Part shown: piece by piece, positions 33,766 through 45,986 of the stretch
How the letters are laid out: every line of letters starts with the position of its first letter
Position numbering within the stretch: the stretch's first letter is position 1
Source: Phascolomyces articulosus
Taxonomy: Eukaryota > Mucoromycota > Mucoromycetes > Mucorales > Lichtheimiaceae
Length of the DNA stretch: 64,000 nt
Direction: 5' to 3'
Assembly (NCBI GenBank): GCA_025677815.1
Contig: JAIXMP010000002.1
Coordinates: forward strand, 620,001-684,000
Notes under the pieces: model-generated
The model's database searches: none
What the model was told of the DNA's origin: nothing
The model's input: only the letters and a program-made list of their open reading frames with translations
Made by a program: the position numbers and the translations under genes

Positions 33766-34262
33766 TGGAATAATGAGAGTTCTAAAGAATCGATGCACAA
33801 TGGAAAGAGTGGGGGGTTGGTGGTGAGGAGGAAAGGTTATTTTTGAAAACAGAAAAATTTTTCTTTGATTGGTTATTTTATGCATAATAAAATGGTGATA
33901 CAAACATTGATGATTTAACCTAAACCTCATCAACTATTATTTCAAATTTTAAAATATAGTTTTTTCCTGTTGTTTTATTGTTAATTAAATCAAATTCTTT
34001 ACTCAATAAAAAAGGAGAGAGAAAAAAAGAAAGAAGGAGGAAGCGAATATATATAATAGTAATAATAATAATAAATAATATGGAACATCAAAAAACAACA
34101 GGGGGAGGGGAAGAGAGAAAGGAAAGTTGCATTGAAAAAAAAAAGCCTGGAATATTATTGTGTATAAAGAGAGATTTAAAAAAAAACAGTAGTCTCTCTC
34201 TCTTTTTTTAAATAGAAGAAGAAAGGGTTTTTACAATGGTTTTTTATATATAATAATGTGCT
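33766..34262. other. Spacer between MYG1 and the secreted peptide gene
   Basis: AT-rich, with A-tracts. Upstream of MYG1 and downstream of the peptide gene. No supported ORF. Confidence 0.6.
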
Positions 34263-34520
34263 TTATCCCATGTTGGGATCAAAACCGCAATAACATATAC
34301 CACCCACACAAGCAGATAGAACTATTCTATCAAGGCCGACTTCATTACAGCGTCCTTCACAATTACTTAAAGGTCCGTCACAATTGAAATTACAATCCCG
34401 TTTGGCAAATACTCTGGATAGCATGGCGGATCGTTTGGTTTGGAATTCTTCTTCTTTTGAAGCTTGGACCAGGGTCATGATGATGAATAAAGCAAAGGTC
34501 ATTAAAGTTTTGGCAAGCAT
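34263..34520 (-). CDS. Secreted cysteine-rich peptide, CS-alpha-beta (defensin-like) pattern
   Basis: Intact 85-residue ORF. Residues 1-20 form a clear signal peptide ending LVQA. A short propeptide follows, with two Lys-Arg sites (TKR and AKR); cleavage after the second by a Kex2-type protease would release a mature peptide of about 44 residues. That part has seven cysteines, with CxxxC (CEGRC) in the middle and CxC (CYC) near the end, separated by SAC. CxxxC...C...CxC is the CS-alpha-beta signature of defensins and related peptides. The odd cysteine may be unpaired or in an added bond. Likely extracellular; an antimicrobial role is possible by analogy only. A TATATAAAG box lies on this strand at about 34605-34613, 85 bases before the ATG. 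Confidence 0.8.
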   Translation of the reverse strand: MLAKTLMTFALFIIMTLVQASKEEEFQTKRSAMLSRVFAKRDCNFNCDGPLSNCEGRCNEVGLDRIVLSACVGGICYCGFDPNMG

Positions 34521-35238
34521 TTTTTTTTGTTATAGTTTGAAAAATAAAAAAAATAGAGAAAAGAAAGAGATTGAAAGAAACTGATTCAACTTGGACCTTG
34601 TTGCTTTATATAATAATAATAATCGTTATTATTAGGAAAACGGGAGAGAGAGGATGGAAGGAGGGGGGTGGAAATAGGAAAGGTAGTAGGATCAAAGGAG
34701 ATGGATATATATAAATTAGTAGTACTATTCATTGCATAGAGAAGTGGTTGTATGAATAGTATTTATCCAGAAGAAGATGAGAAAATCAAGGAGAAAGACA
34801 GAACTTGGGTCTTTTATTAATATTGATTTTTATACAATGATAAAATAAAACAAGTTGATATAAAATAATAAATGATTACGAATGATAATATTATAATAAG
34901 CTAATAATAATGCTAAAATGAAAAAAAGGGAAATCTACAAATATGAACAAAAAATAGTGGGGAATATATAAAAAGAACAAGAACTAGAATAAAAAAAAAT
35001 ACACATAGGAGGGAGGGAAAGAGAGATAAAAAGGGGGGAGAATAATATAAGGGAATAATATAAGATGATGATGATTTGACTACTATGGCATATAGAATAG
35101 TGGGGAGTTCTTCATCTTCATCTTCATCATCCTATATGTTATTTTTTTTTGGCATATTATTAAGGAGTATACATATATATAAAAGAAAAGAAGGATTATC
35201 ATACAAAAAAAAAAGATAGAGAAAGAGGGTATATATAC
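34521..35238. other. Spacer between the peptide gene and the alpha-arrestin gene
   Basis: Upstream DNA of the peptide gene, including its TATA box, and 3' flank of the arrestin. GA-rich and AT-rich tracts only. Confidence 0.6.
34605..34613 (-). promoter_or_regulatory. TATA box of the cysteine-rich peptide gene
   Basis: TATATAAAG on the minus strand, 85 bases before the start codon. Spacing suits a short 5' leader. Confidence 0.5.
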
Positions 35239-37421
35239 TTAATTTTCAGTATATGCTGGAGGAGCACCCCATTCAGGTTGCATGGATGGAGGTGGACCTG
35301 ATATCATAGAATTAGAAGAAGCAGGAGTAGGAGTGATAGGTGTAGTAGGAGAAGGAGGTACCATGGTATGTCGTAATTGATTCCAAGTATTACCACTATT
35401 ATTATTCGACCCACTACCAGTTTGACCAAAAGTATTCACCTTATTACTTGTACTTGTATTATTATTACCCGATTTCTTTTCACATTCCTTTTGTCGTTTG
35501 GCTTGACATGGACATCGCGAACAAGAACCCCACACAGCGTCTTGAGTAATAGGCCATCGTTGAACCCAAAATTCTGTTTGATTTGTCGTAGGTTGAGCTC
35601 CTCCATTGGTAGTATTTACTTGAATGGTTTCATAACTAGGTGGAGGTGGCAAAATTGTTTGTCGTTCATCATCAGCGGCTACCAAACGACAATCCAATAA
35701 TCGTACAGGTGTAGTCAATGTCACTCGAAACAATTTACCATTGCATTCAATTGCCACAATTAAATCTAACCAATGACGAATGGTGACACTTTCACCGACC
35801 ATGGTAGGACGTAAAAAGTGATCGCAGGTAGGTACTGGCATGACAAATCTTCCTTCAAAATATTCTCCCACTTGTACAGGTTGATCCAAGGATTTTAAAT
35901 TGAGTAATTCACCTGACGTTCTTGGATCATCATCTTCTTCTTCGTCAGCTTTGCCTTGTTCCATTACATAAGGATGAATATAATTGGTAATATCAGGTGT
36001 TGTTGAACTACTTGTTCCTCCTTGACCACCACTGGCTTCTGAACTTCCTTTTTCAATCATGGAATGACGATTACTATGGATTTGATCTGACCAATGACTT
36101 CGATGATGACGGTATCGACGACTTAAAGTACGTTTCTGTTTATGTCTGTTTCTATGTTGTCCTTGATCTGATGAACTTGTACAACTACTGCTTTCATCAT
36201 GTTCAGTAGGATATCCATAAGCCCATTTTAAAACCATTGCCAATGTTTCTTCATTCTTTTTGGTTTCTGCTTGACCCTTATGTGCACCTGCATGATCACC
36301 AGGGACTTTCATGGTATATTCGCGTGTTTCAGACACACGTGTCACCACGGATCGAATACGAATATTATTTAATAAAGGTTCCAACAAGACTTCAATACCA
36401 ATACTTGTACCAATGGCAATAGCTGTACGATCAATCCCCAATCGATATCGTAATCCATATTCAATCCCATCAGCAGGTCGATTCCAATTATCCACTGTTC
36501 TTCCTGCCATGGAATAAGCTAATCGATCATGTTGTTCATCCAATGCCAATCCCAAATGGAATTGTCCAAAATAAGAAGGATGTATTCCATCATCTTCTGC
36601 ATTGCTTAAATCAAAATATCGATCCAAACTCGTTCGTCGATGAGGACCATGAATTATTTCTTCTTCAGAGGAAGGAGCTGCCAATGGACCTGCGGGTAAG
36701 GCAGATGAGGTGGTTCTTCTACTACCCATGGTTCTGCTTGTTGTCGTTGGATTTGTCGAAGTAGGCGAAGTAGGTGTAGGAGGTAATGTCAATTGATGTT
36801 GTAATTGTTGATGAGGTGTTAAACTAGGAATAGGTTCAATGGCACGCACCAATCGAAGACTAGCAGTAGAAATCATTTTTTGTTTCTTGTTGAATCGATC
36901 CAAAAAGGCCATGGGAGAAGAATCATCGGTTGATTTTCGAAGGGTGGCTGTTAATTTATAACAAATATCCAAACGATCTGGAATACTCAATGTAATAGGT
37001 AATGATCCAGGCAATGGGAATTCAAAAGGAAATCGTTGAATGCCTGCTGGCATGATTCCTTGTGTATTGGGCGGTAATAAAGATAATTCAATGACATGTA
37101 ATTTGGTATCAATGGGTTTTCCAATTGAATTCATGCCCATAATTTCTATAATGCATGAAAAGATTTTTTTTTTTTAGAATCATCAATTATGCAAATGCAT
37201 GCAGGTTTTTTTTTTTATGATGATGACATACCTCTCCATGGATAAAATCGTTGAAGACCTTCAAAGACAAGATCAATAGGTCCCTGAATTGCGGTATCTT
37301 TTGTGAAATTAACAATGACTTCTCCACGTACAATGATGGTGCCATTAGTATTGCCTAAATAGGAGACAGGTTCATCTAGAACAAGTCTTAGATAATTCTT
37401 TTTTGTCACTGGAAATGCCAT
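35239..37421 (-). CDS. Alpha-arrestin (ART-like ubiquitin ligase adaptor), two exons
   Basis: Exons: 37421-37232 and 37145-35239 with an 86-bp intron; 698 residues from the ATG at 37421. The first 160 residues form an arrestin N-domain (GTIIVRGEVIVNFTKD, IQGPIDLVFEGLQRFYPW, then FPFEFPLPGSLPITLSIPD), and a C-domain-like region follows to about residue 530, interrupted by long Ser/Arg-rich inserts. Two PPxY motifs are present: PPPPSY (tyrosine 568) and APPAY at the extreme C-terminus (tyrosine 695). Alpha-arrestins use PPxY motifs to bring Rsp5/NEDD4 ligases to plasma-membrane transporters for endocytosis. A CSRCPCQAKRQKEC cluster near the C-terminal third is unusual and could bind metal. Which transporter it controls cannot be read from sequence. 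Confidence 0.88.
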
Positions 37422-40400
37422 CAATTTATAATTGCTTCTTTTGAATAATAAAAGGGAATAATATAAAAATTTAAACAAGAAGCGATGAAAAAAAAAGAGA
37501 GAAAAAGAGAATTAAAATAATGTAATGAAATGAATGCTTCTTATATACTTTAAAAAAATAAAAAGTGTGTTTTCTTTTAACCGCCGCGCAGCATAAAAAA
37601 AGGAAAAATAAAGAAATAGGCACATGTATGTTTGTGTTTATTTGGGGGGGAAGGTAAAAAAAAAGTTTATATTAGAAATCATAATGAATCGATTGGATGG
37701 ATTAATGATAGTTTAATCTTGTTTGCATATAAGAGAGAAAGAGAGAGAGATCTCCGTCATACCGGGGGAGAAGCATGTTCGTTTGTTGAAAGAGGATTCC
37801 GGGAAAAGTGGCAAGTGTGCAACAATCATGATCATCATCATCATCAAACAACAATCATCATCGTTCAATAATAAATAATCAATCTATATGCTGCGGTTCA
37901 TTATAATGACAATAATAATAATAATAAAAATAATAATAAAAATAAAAAAGTGAGTCATGAAGGTCATTTGAGTCACACACACGACTTGGTCCACTCTGGT
38001 CGCTCTATTTTAACCACATCTGTCAAAATTTTCTTTGGTCTTCTTTTTTTTTACCCGCACGATCCATATCCAATGTTGGGTTTGTTCTAGACAAAGTAGT
38101 CATTGGAGCCACATCCCACAGCCTCACTTTTGAACTGATTAGTAAAGATGCTTATTTATTTATTAAATAACGAATTGCATTAAAGAAAGGATGGATGACG
38201 ATAATATCTATTAAATAAGGTAAACTATGACATCCCCATTTGCTGACAAATGCATTCTTTTTTTTTTTTTTTTGAGATTTTTGGATCAAAATATCTTTCT
38301 TTCTATCACTATGTGCGACTTTTAAATTAATCAATATTATCATTCATAATAAAGATTGATTATTATTTTCTTTGATATGAACATATATTTATTTCATAAT
38401 GAATAAGATGAACGACATCATCGTACTTATTTTTTCATCTATTGCAGAAATGTTAAAAATCAAAATTGATCTACAAAAAAAAAAAAAAAAAAAAAAAAAA
38501 ACCAGAAGGAGGGGGGAATCCCGCGGATTACCAAGTAGTGCCAAAAATAAATGGGGGATTGAGTCATTCATTCGTAACACCTTAAACTCTTTTCTTATGA
38601 TGCCATGCTTTTTCCTATTTTTGAATGATTACCATGTACAATAAAAAAAGATGGCGTTATTCATTTTTATTCCCAAAGTGATGATGATTGGCATAAAACA
38701 TTTTTATAAATTCATCCTGATTTATAATCAAATCAGTATTTCGTGATTTATTACTTCTTCATGTCAAATTATTTTTTTTATTATTATTTTGCATTGACGT
38801 CGGTATCATAAGAAATGATGTAGAGGATCTTATCACTAGCCAATCTTTTTTTACTCCACAATTTTTTATAGAAAGAAAAATCCGATGAAACTAATTTATA
38901 ATAATAATAGAATTGAGGTATGTGTACCTTACCAGTTGCTGTTTGGTTTCGTCACACAATTTATTTTTTAATCTCAAATTAGAAAAGGATGATAGGGAAG
39001 TCCAACCACAATCCCCATTCAAGAGGATGAGGAATAATAATAGACATTGTTCTTAATAATGAAAGTCACCGTTTTGCCAAAGAAATACGATAAAGAAGAT
39101 GAGAGTGTGTAAAGAATGTAAAGAAAACTATATTGATGACAAATCGAAAGTAACCTCTAGGCTTATCTATGATCGCTCACGTTGTTTATGTTTATCATTT
39201 TGTTTGTTATTTATTATTATTATTATTATTTTGTGATCTGATTAGCCCCAATGGAATGGAAATCTCATTATGTCGTGTGGTCTTCTTGTAAAAAAGAAAT
39301 ACAGAACACGAGTTATAAAAATAAAGATGGATTACGCCAAGTCTTCTATTCTCTTCATCCATGGCATTTATCCCAAATCAAGGGCATTGACTTGGTACAA
39401 CTCGGGCACACCATCCCATTCCTATTATTATCATCATCATTAAAGTAAAAAAGAAAGAATGATCTGATGACCTTTCTGGCAGATGACAACATCCTTTTTG
39501 TTAATGTACCACTTGTTGTTGTTTACTTATGATAACAACAACCAACCTCAATCTTCATTATTGAATAATAATAAGTTGGTCCATTGACAGCTATGAAGAT
39601 TTTTCTCATTATAAGAAATAATAATTTGCGCACGAGAGGAAATAACGCGGGCCACTTCTCCCCGCTTACTGCTCCTTTTTAAAAATCAGATATCGTTTTT
39701 TTTTTTCATCACTCATTCTACTATACCTATATACTATTACTTTTTTATCAAACGAAGACATTCGCAATATAATAAACTTATGCGGGAAATTCAAATGATA
39801 CATTTTTTCTTCTTTGTTTCAATTTTTTTTTCAGGCCCGAATCTCGGATCTAATTTTTTTTTGTGATGCGGCATATTTGTTGGATGAATCATTTCTTCAT
39901 ATGCCAATCCAATTAAAGCAAATCCTGGTGGAGCAAAAACACTTTTATTGTTAATTATTACCAAGTTATATAAAATGATGTTGTTGCTTGTCATTTTGTT
40001 AATAAAAGTATGAGTAGTATCCTTCATTATGGGCTTTTTTTTTCTTCATTAATAGCAATTTCTATGATTGTAATATATATTTACCTATAGTCTCATCATA
40101 GGTTCTTTTTTTTCACACCTCCTTCTCTTAACAGAAGTAACCCAACACCATCGTCATATTATTATTATTTTTTACTATATACTCCTTGAACCCGTCACAT
40201 TTCACTATTTTCTATCTTATCCGATGCTTGCTTTAGCTTGTTTCAGGTCTGACAAAAAATTTATGGCTTGCTTTTTGTCCTGTGTGTTTTTCTCACACGT
40301 ACAAACGTGGGGGAGGAAGATGCACGTTTTATTTTGTCTTTTTTTTTTTTTTTGTTTAATCCACTCACAATACTTCTTTTTTGAAGAGTCATTCTTTTTC

Positions 40401-42290
40401 TCTCTGCATATCAGATTTATGCTTTCAGTTAATTTTTCTCATCTTGTTTCATATTCATAATTTGAATTACTTTTTTATTTCGTTAACAATATATTCATAC
40501 TATTGTTATTATTATATATATTATTATGACAAACACATAATAATAACCTTCTTGATAATATATAGATATCATATCCAAAAAAACATTATTATTATTATAT
40601 ATAAATTCCCAAAACAAGTATTCTAACGGTCCTATCCATTATGGAAATAAACTGTTCCACTAAAAAAGAAAAATAAATTAGAGTTTTCCTTCGTTGAATT
40701 TACTAAAAATAGAGTGATGGTGACTCATTTGAGTAGTACCCAGTTACCACGTTCGTTTATGCAAGAGATGAGTTTTATATTTTCTGAAATATAGGAAAAA
40801 CTTCTTGGATTTATCCATCGTTCTTCTTGATTCATGAATATGTTGAGTAACGTCGTTCCCGTGGGAAAGGTTCCCAAATAAATAAATAAAAACATTAAAC
40901 ATGTCTGACAAAAAACAAACAAACAAATACCTATATTTATTAATTTCTTCATTCACTCTAACACCTTCTAAATATTATCGTAGTAATTGATGCCTGATAC
41001 ATCAAAGTTGTTGTGAATCATACATACCCTTTTGTTATACATTGTTCATAATCATTCCGATAAATATTAAAAAAAAAAGTAGAAATTATTTTTTGTTCAA
41101 TGAATCAATATCCCACCTATATGTGACGGACATTACTACTTGAAAGTATACGTCTTACAAGATAAAACAAGTCATTGTACTTCTAATTCGTACAGTAGTG
41201 ACAGTGAAAATTTTTTTTAATTACACCTCATTTGATGAACAAAAAACCATGCGTGAGAAAAGAACGGTGAGTAAGTGCATGACGATGATCCCATTTTATT
41301 TAATGCACCAGTAGAAAGTAACTGTATAACCTTTGGGGAAAGTTGAGTTTCATAGGAATAGTATATGGCGAAAAAAAAAAAAAAAACCATGTACAACAGA
41401 AACCGAATCATTTAATTCTGTATACATTTCATTTCTATATACCAGGATAAGTAAATGATAAAATTCGCTATTACCTAAAAATATGATATATGAAAACTTT
41501 TACGTAAATTTATTTATAATACATACAGAAGAAAGCAAATATACCATGGTAATGTAATATTCTTATATGGGCTTAGTAAGGTGAAATGTATATTTACGAA
41601 TATACTACAGTTGATAGATAGACATTCAAAATTTTTATAGTAGTAGAACAACCAAGGATATAGGCCAAAGGTGGTCTATATCATTGATATACAGATAAAA
41701 TTACAAGAATAGATACTATTCAGTAGCTAAGTGGTTCAATGACTCCAGTTCTGTTGTTTTTTTGTAGAAAAAAGAAAAGAGATTTTGCTAAATACCTAAC
41801 AGTTGTTAGAGTTACCTTATGGTAAAATAAGAGATATATGTATATTGTGATTTAATGAAAAAGTATGAATAATATTTATCGTAATTGATGCAATAATAAG
41901 AAATAAAAGAATCCATTCCATATAAAAGTTTTATTTGCAATTGTTTATAGGTTTGCTTCAATGAATATATATTGTGTTCTATGGTACTTTTGGAGTAAAA
42001 TTTTTCCTTTATGGATCTATAGGGTAGAAATCAAGTTGTAGCTAGGTTACTGGATGAGAGAGGTAAGCAAAGATAAGTAATTTTAATACATAAATATATA
42101 AGGGATTTTATAGGCAGTACGTACGAGTAAAATGGTAAACATCATATACCCGCTCGTTTAAACGAATCACTTCAACCTGGTAAGTAATAAAATATTAGTT
42201 GCTATGCATTAGAAAGTGAAAGAACCCCGTTTGATAAAAGAAGGTCAAAGTTGAATCATCACATAAAAAAAAAAAGATATCAGGATCTTG
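37422..42290. other. Gene-poor region of 4.9 kb
   Basis: No gene is supported. A 65-codon open frame at 39251-39448 (+) has mixed, protein-like composition but no known motif and no partner exon. A run of 27 A lies at 38475-38501. Homopolymers and AT-rich runs dominate. Confidence 0.5.
38475..38501 (+). repeat. Run of 27 adenines
   Basis: The longest homopolymer of the window, followed by a G-rich patch. Length may be uncertain through sequencing. Confidence 0.8.
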
Positions 42291-42299
42291 AAGTTTATG

Positions 42300-42960
42300 A
42301 AACGTATGAGAAATGATTCAGCGATGCAACCGTACAAATTTTTATCGTCTTGGACGGGCGTTTATGGAGATCATGCCATATTTGGCGCAGCAGTAACCTT
42401 TAAAATTACAATGTTATTGGAAAAATGATGCAAGTTATAGTCAATCCATCAATCATAGCGCCATAACAACATAGGATATACAACAAGAGGATCTACCACC
42501 CCTTCCTGATGATTATAAAAAGAATTATAATTGTGTAGCCATATCCGTACAACTTCCTGAAACTATATCACGATTGGTGACTCATATAGAAGACGAGTTT
42601 AATATAAAAGAAGAGAACCATCCTCCATCTTCGAACAAATTTCCCATCAATTGATAAGATTCTTGATGGAGATAAGAAAGAAACCCTATTTTAATGTCAT
42701 GAAAAATTAGGCTTGGGCTGCAGAACTAAATCTCGATGATTTTTTAGCACAAGATATCCATGTTAGATGATGGCGCTGCACATTATTTGATCCTCTCTGG
42801 CATTTTATTTTGTGAAACTCACTATAGTGGAGGTTTTCCAAAGTATAGATATCCCGTCATCATGATAAAGCATGGGGAAGAATACTATAAAGCGATAGGC
42901 CCCTGTGTGGTGAAATATGGAGATTATTTATTCTCTAGTAGTCATTTACCCCCCAAAAAA
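42300..42960 (+). pseudogene. Coding relic upstream of the F-box gene
   Basis: Protein-like reading is visible in several frames but is broken by stops and frame changes. Pieces: a 57-codon stretch at 42481-42651 with DLPPLPDDYKKNY and VTHIEDEFNI, preceded in the same frame by stops; a second frame with AWAAELNLDDFLAQDIH around 42715-42760; and a third, 42763-42972, with HYSGGFPKYRYPVIMIKHG. I do not recognise the family. Order and sense are consistent on the plus strand, so one decayed gene is likely. It ends 34 bases before the F-box start, so it overlaps that gene's promoter. Confidence 0.4.
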
Positions 42961-43005
42961 AAACACTTTTAATTCAACATATTTTCTTCAGCCAATAAAT
43001 AAATC

Positions 43006-45252
43006 ATGCACACTCGTTCCTATTCTGCTCGTCTCCATCTCGAACAATCTAGGGCTAGAGTGGATTTTACTAAACTTTTACCTTATGAAGTTCTATGTCA
43101 AATATTTACCTATGGATTTACCCATGAAGATTATATTTCATTTGTCAATGTGTCCCGATCATGGCGTCGGGAAATTCCAATATACAGCAAAGATTCATGG
43201 CGCGATGTTACATTTAGAATGGGAATCTACACGTCACAACCATTGTCTCCCCCTCATGAACTGACGTGTTATCTTGGCCATCATGTACGTCGTGTCTTGA
43301 TTATAAACTATAAACACAATAGACAATGGCCGTTTATGTCCAACCTGTTGAAATTGCTTATCGCAGGAGAATGTATGCATATAGAAAAATTAGGTATGTT
43401 ATTATTTCAGTTCCTGTTGTTTCTTGACGTGTGATAAAATACAAATATATATACTATGAACAGTAAAATAATCCACTGAGAGAGAAAAGAGAAGAAGAGA
43501 ACAGAAAATGAATATATTATAATTACTACTGATATTAACAACCATTTCTGCTATTTTATTATGAATGATATAGTTTTTGAAAAGTGCTTACTAGATAGAG
43601 AGGAAGATGAAGGTATCATCCTCCTTTTACATTTATTGGGTCGCCATGTTGTGGAATTGATCTTTTCACAGCATGAATCTGACTTGTTCTTTGTTGCTGC
43701 CATGGCAGCATGTCCCAAACTGGAGCAATTTTCCTACTCAGTTTCTAGTGGCATTGAACGATACAATTACCTTTGTGTTTCTGAAGAACCTCCTCTTCAT
43801 TCAATAACCCTAAACGACGATCATCATCCAAATGACAACAACAATGATAATGTGATATTATTTTCTTCCATGACATGTTTAAGCATTGATGCCACCATTG
43901 CCCATCGTCAACGACTGAAACCTATATTGATGAGATGCCCCAATTTACGTGTACTTCGTATCCACACACATTGTCGAATTCCTAGTAGAGAAATTATATT
44001 GACGGGCCAACTTGATTTAGATCTAAAAGATATCTTATCGTGGTGTCCAGCGTTAGAATATTTGGAATGCAACACACCAGAAATGAATAGGCGATGGAAT
44101 GTTGAAAAATGGATGACAGAATATCGACAAAAAATATATAATCGCCTGCATAACACATTCCATCGTGGGCTACGTACATTTGTTTACTTTGAAGGACGAC
44201 AGGAAGAATATAGGACAGCTATTGGGAGTATAAAAAAGCATGCAGGGTCATTAGAAACATTAGTGATCGGAGACGGTAGTTCGGATGCCATGATGAATTG
44301 GGATTCTTTAGAATCCATCATTGCTCCTAATATTCAAATGTTAAAATTGCACCACGTTCGTTGTAGCGAGTCCTCATTGGCGTCCTTTATTGGTCATTGT
44401 CAAGTGTTGTGGCATCTTGTGTTAGATATCCAACAAGCAACTACGACAGGAACCTATGGGCCCATATTTCGAGTCCTTCTCGATCCAACCCCTACAACAA
44501 GAAGATTACGACATTTAACCATTCACAATTACAAACCCATTATTGAAGAAGGGATAGATCACCATACTACAAACGATAGGGGATTTAAACTTCTTTCCGA
44601 ATATTTACAATCCACTGCAGCAAAAGAACTTGAGGAACTATGCATTACTGGCAGATTTGGACATTCTTCGGATTATAGTATATTATTCGACTCACTCTCA
44701 AAACTGTCTCGCTTACGGTCACTTGAAATATATAATCGATCCTTTTTCCCAAACCGTGTTGCTTCCACGATTTCTACGAATAGTAATAACGAGAATTCTT
44801 CAACAACGACATCAACAGCAACAGCAACAACAGTACCCGGAGATATTTCATATAGTATAATCAATCTTACATCTTTGGAAAATTTGGTTTTAAAAGGATT
44901 GGTCACAGTGAACGAGACATTTTTTGATACCCTCATAGAATTAAAAAATCAACACCATCGTTTACGTACGATTGAGATTGTGACTTTTGAAAGAGATGCA
45001 ACCTATGGTACATTGCCAACTTTTCTAAAGTGTATGATGCCATTCGATTTTATCAAGTTTACAAATCGTGCGGATCGACGTTCAGAATGGGAAAAACTTT
45101 TGCATTCTTCAGATATTGATTTGAAACCATTACGTCGAATATATTCAATCAACACGGGTCGAGTATTGGCTAACTGGAGTTTTATTCAAATACATCGTGA
45201 CGCATGGGAACCGTCATACAATAGTACTAGCAACCCTTATTCCTATACCTAA
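43006..45252 (+). CDS. F-box protein with leucine-rich-repeat-like region, two exons
   Basis: Exon 1 43006-43393, exon 2 43574-45252, 180-bp intron; 688 residues. The F-box is at about residues 22-60 (KLLPYEVLCQIFTYGFTHEDYISFVNVSRSWRREI, read in pieces). From about residue 125 there are repeated blocks of the kind LEQFSYSV, LRVLRIHTHC, LEYLECNTP, LETLVIGDGS and LRSLEIYNRS, spaced roughly 25-60 residues, which fit irregular leucine-rich repeats. F-box proteins bind Skp1 through the F-box and substrates through the repeats, in SCF ubiquitin ligases. The substrate is unknown. A Ser/Thr/Asn-rich insert lies around residue 525. Large families of this kind are common in fungi. Confidence 0.82.
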
Positions 45253-45986
45253 GAGAGACGTTGATCCATAAATAACCAGTATCAGATTTTTTTTTGATAA
45301 TATACCATTTATTCAATTTATTATGTCTGAAAATTCAAACCTTATAATTATATCGCTTTGCCCAATTTTTTTAAATATATTAATATTATTATTATTAACT
45401 AGTAGCATTAAACACTTTATATTATAATTTCGTACCGCCAACGTATAATAAAAAGAAATATGTGTGTATCTACATTTTTGAAAAGATAGATATTATACTA
45501 TTTCCTGATGATATGAGTATTAAAAAATAAAAATCATAAAGAAAAAATAGTATCCCATCAACATTATCATGATCATCCTTTTAATTGAAAAAGGCTACTT
45601 GTAACTATTATAAAATGTAAATCGATGATATGCAACTCATGTTTATAAATTTTATGCATGATCTACTATAATAGACCCCCTTTCTCTCTCTTTACCCTTT
45701 TTCCAACCAACCAAATGCAACTATTCCCTATTTGTTAAATATAAAATACAGCCATAGCGAAACAATATGGGAGAAGATCCATTGTGATAATGTAGTATAT
45801 AAAAAAAAACATCAGCGCAAGAAAAAAGAAAAAAAGAATTAAGAGCAGTGTATGATTAAGTAAGAATAAGAACGAGGGTATAGCTTTCTTCCCTTTCCAT
45901 CATATCAACAGCCTCATATCTCTTTCTTTATCGAGTTGGATTGCGTGGTTTTTTTTTCTCGCTTCATCTTCTTTATTTGGTATTTT
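45253..45986. other. Convergent spacer between F-box gene and ferritin
   Basis: AT-rich 3' flanks of both genes; a CT-rich patch (45675-45715). No ORF or RNA gene supported. Confidence 0.6.

Noticed and set aside
37422..37478. Longer alpha-arrestin N-terminus
   Set aside because: The upstream frame begins at TTG; the ATG at 37421 gives the expected arrestin start.
38475..38501. Poly-A run as the tail of a retrotransposon or retrocopy
   Set aside because: No coding sequence or target duplication is seen upstream; it is one of many homopolymers here.
39251..39448. 65-codon ORF in the gene-poor region
   Set aside because: Protein-like composition but no motif, no exon to join and no conserved neighbour.
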